Assembly (NCBI GenBank): GCA_023667385.1
Contig: JAMPAE010000079.1
Location: forward strand, 1-6,957
Source: Ruminococcus sp.
GTDB lineage: Bacteria > Bacillota > Clostridia > Oscillospirales > Acutalibacteraceae
DNA: 6,957 nucleotides
Direction of reading: 5' to 3'
Shown here: positions 4,865 through 6,957 of the stretch, piece by piece
Numbering within the stretch: the first letter of the stretch is position 1
Layout: each line of letters opens with the position of its first letter
Program-made: the position numbers and the translations under genes
Notes under the pieces: generated by a model
Told to the model about the DNA's origin: nothing
Seen by the model: only the letters and a program-made list of their open reading frames with translations
Database searches by the model: none

Positions 4865-5329
4865 TTATTCTTTTCCTCTGAATGAGCGCTCAATGTCACG
4901 CTTTGCATCACGTTGCGCCATGGTTTCACGCTTGTCATAGTTCTTTTTACCTTTGCAAAGCCCAATTTCAAGCTTTGCTCTGCCCTTGACAAAATAAACC
5001 GAAAGCGGAATCAGTGTCAGACCCTGTTGCTTTGTTGTGCCAAGCAGACGCATGATTTCCCTTTTGTGCATCAGCAGCTTCCTGACACGCATCGGGTCTC
5101 TGTTGAAAATGTTGCCCTGCTCATAAGGACTGATGTGCATACCGTTGACAAAAATTTCGCCGTCATCAATGCTGCACCATGAATCTTTCAGGTTCAGCTT
5201 GCCTGCACGAATTGATTTGACCTCCGTGCCGAAAAGCTCAATACCGGCTTCGTAGGTTTCGAGCACAAAATAGTCATGATATGCCTTTTTGTTTTGTGAA
5301 ACTTTTTGAATGTCTTTGCTTACCGACAC
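4865..5329 (-). CDS. smpB: SsrA-binding protein SmpB
   Basis: At 154 aa the protein matches the usual SmpB length. It binds the tRNA-like domain of tmRNA and carries it into the empty A site of stalled ribosomes. Recognisable blocks are NKKAYHDYFVLETYEAGIEL, GTEVKSIRAGKLNLKDSW, the IFVNGMHISPYEQGN segment and the basic C-terminal tail beginning KGKKNYDKRETMAQRDAKRDI, which enters the mRNA channel. The GTG at 5329 is preferred because AGAGGTGA lies just upstream at good spacing; the GTG three codons earlier lies within that site. The gene is 66 nt downstream of recR on the same strand, so it may be co-transcribed with recR, and ssrA follows it. Confidence 0.97.
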   Translation of the reverse strand: MSVSKDIQKVSQNKKAYHDYFVLETYEAGIELFGTEVKSIRAGKLNLKDSWCSIDDGEIFVNGMHISPYEQGNIFNRDPMRVRKLLMHKREIMRLLGTTKQQGLTLIPLSVYFVKGRAKLEIGLCKGKKNYDKRETMAQRDAKRDIERSFRGKE

Positions 5330-5395
5330 GAAAATCACCTCTTTTTTAATATTATGCGCTTTAGCGCTCTGTAATAATCAGGTCTTACCTACTCA

Positions 5396-5998
5396 TTAAA
5401 GCACACGTCTGCCCTCAAGCGCCCTTGTGAGCGTAACCTCATCGGCGTATTCCAGCTCTGCACCAACAGGTACGCCGTATGCAAGACGGCTGACTGTGAT
5501 ACCCATTGGCTTGAGAAGCCTTGAAATATACATTGCGGTTGCTTCGCCCTCAACTGTTGGGTTGGTTGCCATGACAACTTCGGCGATTTTTCCGTCACCG
5601 ATTCTGTTGAGCAGCTCCTTGATTGTAATATCCTCGGGGCCGATACCATTCATTGGCGAAATCACACCGTGAAGCACGTGATATGTACCGTTGAACTCAT
5701 GCGTGCGCTCAAAAGCAAGCACATCTCTCGGATCCTCAACAACGCAAACGATGCTTTCATCACGATTGGAGCTTTTGCAAATTGGGCAAAGCTCATCTTC
5801 CGCAAGGTTGCAGCATTTTGTGCATTTTTTGATTTTTTGGTGCGCATCAAGAATGGCCTTTGAAAAAGCTTCGGCTTCTGATTGTTTCATGTTCAAAACA
5901 TAAAACGCCAAACGCTGTGCGCTTTTATGCCCAATTCCGGGCATACGCTCAAATTGTTCAATCAGCCTTGCAAGTGAGGCTACGTTATATCCTGCCAT
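5396..5998 (-). CDS. recR: Recombination mediator protein RecR
   Basis: At 200 aa this is full length for RecR, which with RecF/RecO loads RecA onto gapped single-stranded DNA. It shows the N-terminal helix-hairpin-helix (MPGIGHKSAQRLAFYVL, 19-35), a four-cysteine zinc site (Cys59, Cys62, Cys71, Cys74), the Toprim domain (VCVVEDPRD at 84-92, NPTVEGEATA at 146-155) and the C-terminal ALEGRR motif. Its ATG shares one base with the TGA stop of ybaB (TGATG), and no strong ribosome binding site is seen, so translation is probably coupled to ybaB. The order dnaX-ybaB-recR is a widely conserved operon. Confidence 0.98.
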   Translation of the reverse strand: MAGYNVASLARLIEQFERMPGIGHKSAQRLAFYVLNMKQSEAEAFSKAILDAHQKIKKCTKCCNLAEDELCPICKSSNRDESIVCVVEDPRDVLAFERTHEFNGTYHVLHGVISPMNGIGPEDITIKELLNRIGDGKIAEVVMATNPTVEGEATAMYISRLLKPMGITVSRLAYGVPVGAELEYADEVTLTRALEGRRVL

Positions 5999-6333
5999 CA
6001 GAACGGAAGATTGAGCCCGCTTTTGAGTGCACCCATTGCCTGCTCCATTGCGTCCTCGGCTTTTTTCATTGCTTCGTTTGCTGCGGCAATGATGAGGTCT
6101 GAAAGCATTTCAATGTCGTCAGGGTCAACAATTTCAGGCTTGAGGTTGATTGCCTTGATTTCATGTGCGCCTGTGACAGTCACCTCAACTGCTCCGCCGC
6201 CTGATGATGCAGAAAATTCAGTCTGTTCAATTTCAGCCTGCTTTGTTTCAAGCTGTGCCTGCATTTCCTGAATCTTTTTCATCATATTCATCTGTCCGCC
6301 GCCGTTTGGCATTCCGGGAATCCTTGCTTTCAT
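5998..6333 (-). CDS. ybaB: YbaB/EbfC nucleoid-associated DNA-binding protein
   Basis: This is a 111-aa member of the YbaB/EbfC family, small dimeric proteins that bind DNA and associate with the nucleoid. The helix MKKIQEMQAQLETKQAEIEQTEF (about 18-40) is followed by the family core SGGGAVEVTVTGAHEIKAINLKPEIVDPDDIEML and a C-terminal helix rich in Ala/Lys/Glu. The N-terminus is Gly/Pro/Asn-rich. The ATG at 6333 is chosen because AGGAG lies 10 nt upstream; a TTG at 6342 would be only 2 nt from that site. It sits between dnaX and recR as in most bacteria, and its stop overlaps the recR start. Confidence 0.96.
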   Translation of the reverse strand: MKARIPGMPNGGGQMNMMKKIQEMQAQLETKQAEIEQTEFSASSGGGAVEVTVTGAHEIKAINLKPEIVDPDDIEMLSDLIIAAANEAMKKAEDAMEQAMGALKSGLNLPF

Positions 6334-6377
6334 AATAATCAATCTCCTTTTATTTTTATTAATTCTGTCATTAACAG

Positions 6378-6411
6378 ATGAGGAAGTTCTGCATCAGAGG
6401 TTGTTCCTCAT
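6378..6411 (-). other. Inverted repeat between dnaX and ybaB
   Basis: ATGAGGAA (6378-6385) pairs with TTCCTCAT (6404-6411) around an 18-nt loop that contains a small CTG/CAG pairing. No U-tract follows, so it is not a strong terminator. It may modulate mRNA processing or read-through within the operon. The evidence is weak. Confidence 0.25.
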
Positions 6412-6414
6412 TGA

Positions 6415-6957
6415 TTATTCAATCGTGATATTTACGCCCAAATCTCTTGCCTTGCTGACAAGGTTTTCAAGCGGGTCTTTTGGCTTTGCCGCAGTTGTTC
6501 CTGCCGCTGCCGAGGTCGGATTATAGATTCCGAGCCTGTATTTCTTGCCTGTGACACGGAAAATTGCTTCCTTAACATCACGTGCATTTGTGCCCGTTTT
6601 GATGAACGAGGCAAAGGTTGGATTTTCGCTTTTGATGAGCACAAAATCATTTCTGATGTATGCTGTTGAGCCGATGAGTATACCCCAAATCGGCTTGTTG
6701 ATTTCGCCAAGCTCATTGAGTACCTGTGCCCAGCCCTCAAAGTCACTGTCTGTCGCAACGGTATTCGTAGCTGCCTGCTCATGGCTTTCATGCATAGGCG
6801 GTTCTTCGGGCGGCGGGATAAATTCTTCATCATTGCGCTCAGGTTCGGCACGCTTTTGTATCGGCTCAGCCGGTATTTTTTCCTGCACGGCAGGTGCTTC
6901 CTGCTTCTGCGTCGGCTTGGCGGCAACTGAAACCGCACCTGATTTTATCATAAGCTC
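6415..6957 (-). CDS. dnaX: DNA polymerase III subunit gamma/tau, C-terminal part (cut by the window edge)
   Basis: The last 181 codons are visible; the gene runs off the right edge, so the ATPase domain is not seen. A Pro/Glu/Ala-rich linker (about the first 70 residues, including EEFIPPPEEPP) is followed by a folded C-terminal domain beginning FEGWAQVLNELGEINKPIWGILIGSTAYI, with a strand pattern VLIKSENPTFASFIK, and ending NITIE. This is the typical tau C-terminal region of Clostridia. Assignment rests on this plus the conserved dnaX-ybaB-recR order. The clamp-loader subunit links polymerase and helicase at the replication fork. Whether a programmed frameshift makes a short gamma form cannot be judged here. 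The stop is 81 nt before the ybaB start. Confidence 0.85.
   Translation of the reverse strand, partial: ELMIKSGAVSVAAKPTQKQEAPAVQEKIPAEPIQKRAEPERNDEEFIPPPEEPPMHESHEQAATNTVATDSDFEGWAQVLNELGEINKPIWGILIGSTAYIRNDFVLIKSENPTFASFIKTGTNARDVKEAIFRVTGKKYRLGIYNPTSAAAGTTAAKPKDPLENLVSKARDLGVNITIE

Noticed and set aside
5354..5372. Small GCGCT/AGCGC hairpin between recR and smpB as a terminator
   Set aside because: The stem is only about 5 bp with a 2-4 nt loop and has no U-tract in the proper place. It is too weak to call.
4850..6391. Shared 14-mer ATGAGGAAGTTCTG at the end of smpB (minus strand) and after dnaX (plus strand)
   Set aside because: One 14-bp match in 7 kb on two strands is close to chance expectation, and there is no supporting structure common to both sites.

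Overview
The window looks like chromosomal DNA of a low-to-moderate GC Gram-positive anaerobe of the Clostridia, most likely near Ruminococcaceae/Oscillospiraceae. The grounds are the dnaX-ybaB-recR order, smpB next to ssrA, a very short family I pyrophosphatase, strong AGGAGG-type ribosome binding sites and a lipobox-bearing foldase-like protein. The family-level placement is an inference, not a measurement.

Right part (about 3850-6957, all minus strand): this is housekeeping DNA. It runs, in transcription order, from the 3' end of dnaX (clamp-loader tau/gamma) through ybaB/ebfC and recR (sharing one base), then smpB, the tmRNA gene ssrA with a consensus promoter and a clear terminator, a short inorganic pyrophosphatase and a PrsA/SurA-like lipoprotein with its own promoter. 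SmpB and tmRNA together form the trans-translation rescue system. The encoded tag reads NDNKTVLKAA, or one residue more, and departs from the usual ...ALAA ending.

Middle (about 2600-2850): this is a convergent intergenic region. A terminator for the plus-strand gene and one for the minus-strand lipoprotein gene flank a compact element in which three abutting hairpins are closed by an outer stem, a four-way (cloverleaf-like) fold.

Left part (1-2600): this is accessory in character. A TetR-type regulator (minus) and a 12-TM membrane protein built from two copies of a 6-TM unit (plus) are divergently arranged. Their promoters carry the same 10-bp sequence in inverted orientation at the -10 elements, which is a good operator candidate. 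Downstream of tetR lies a 33-residue holin-like toxin-type ORF with a strong ribosome binding site, a highly structured leader and its own promoter and terminator, resembling a type I toxin locus.

No CRISPR array, transposase, rRNA or tRNA gene was seen. The least explained features are the duplicated membrane protein with its twin promoter sites, the cloverleaf element, the divergent tmRNA tag, and an exact inverted copy of the tmRNA T-arm just beyond the ssrA terminator.
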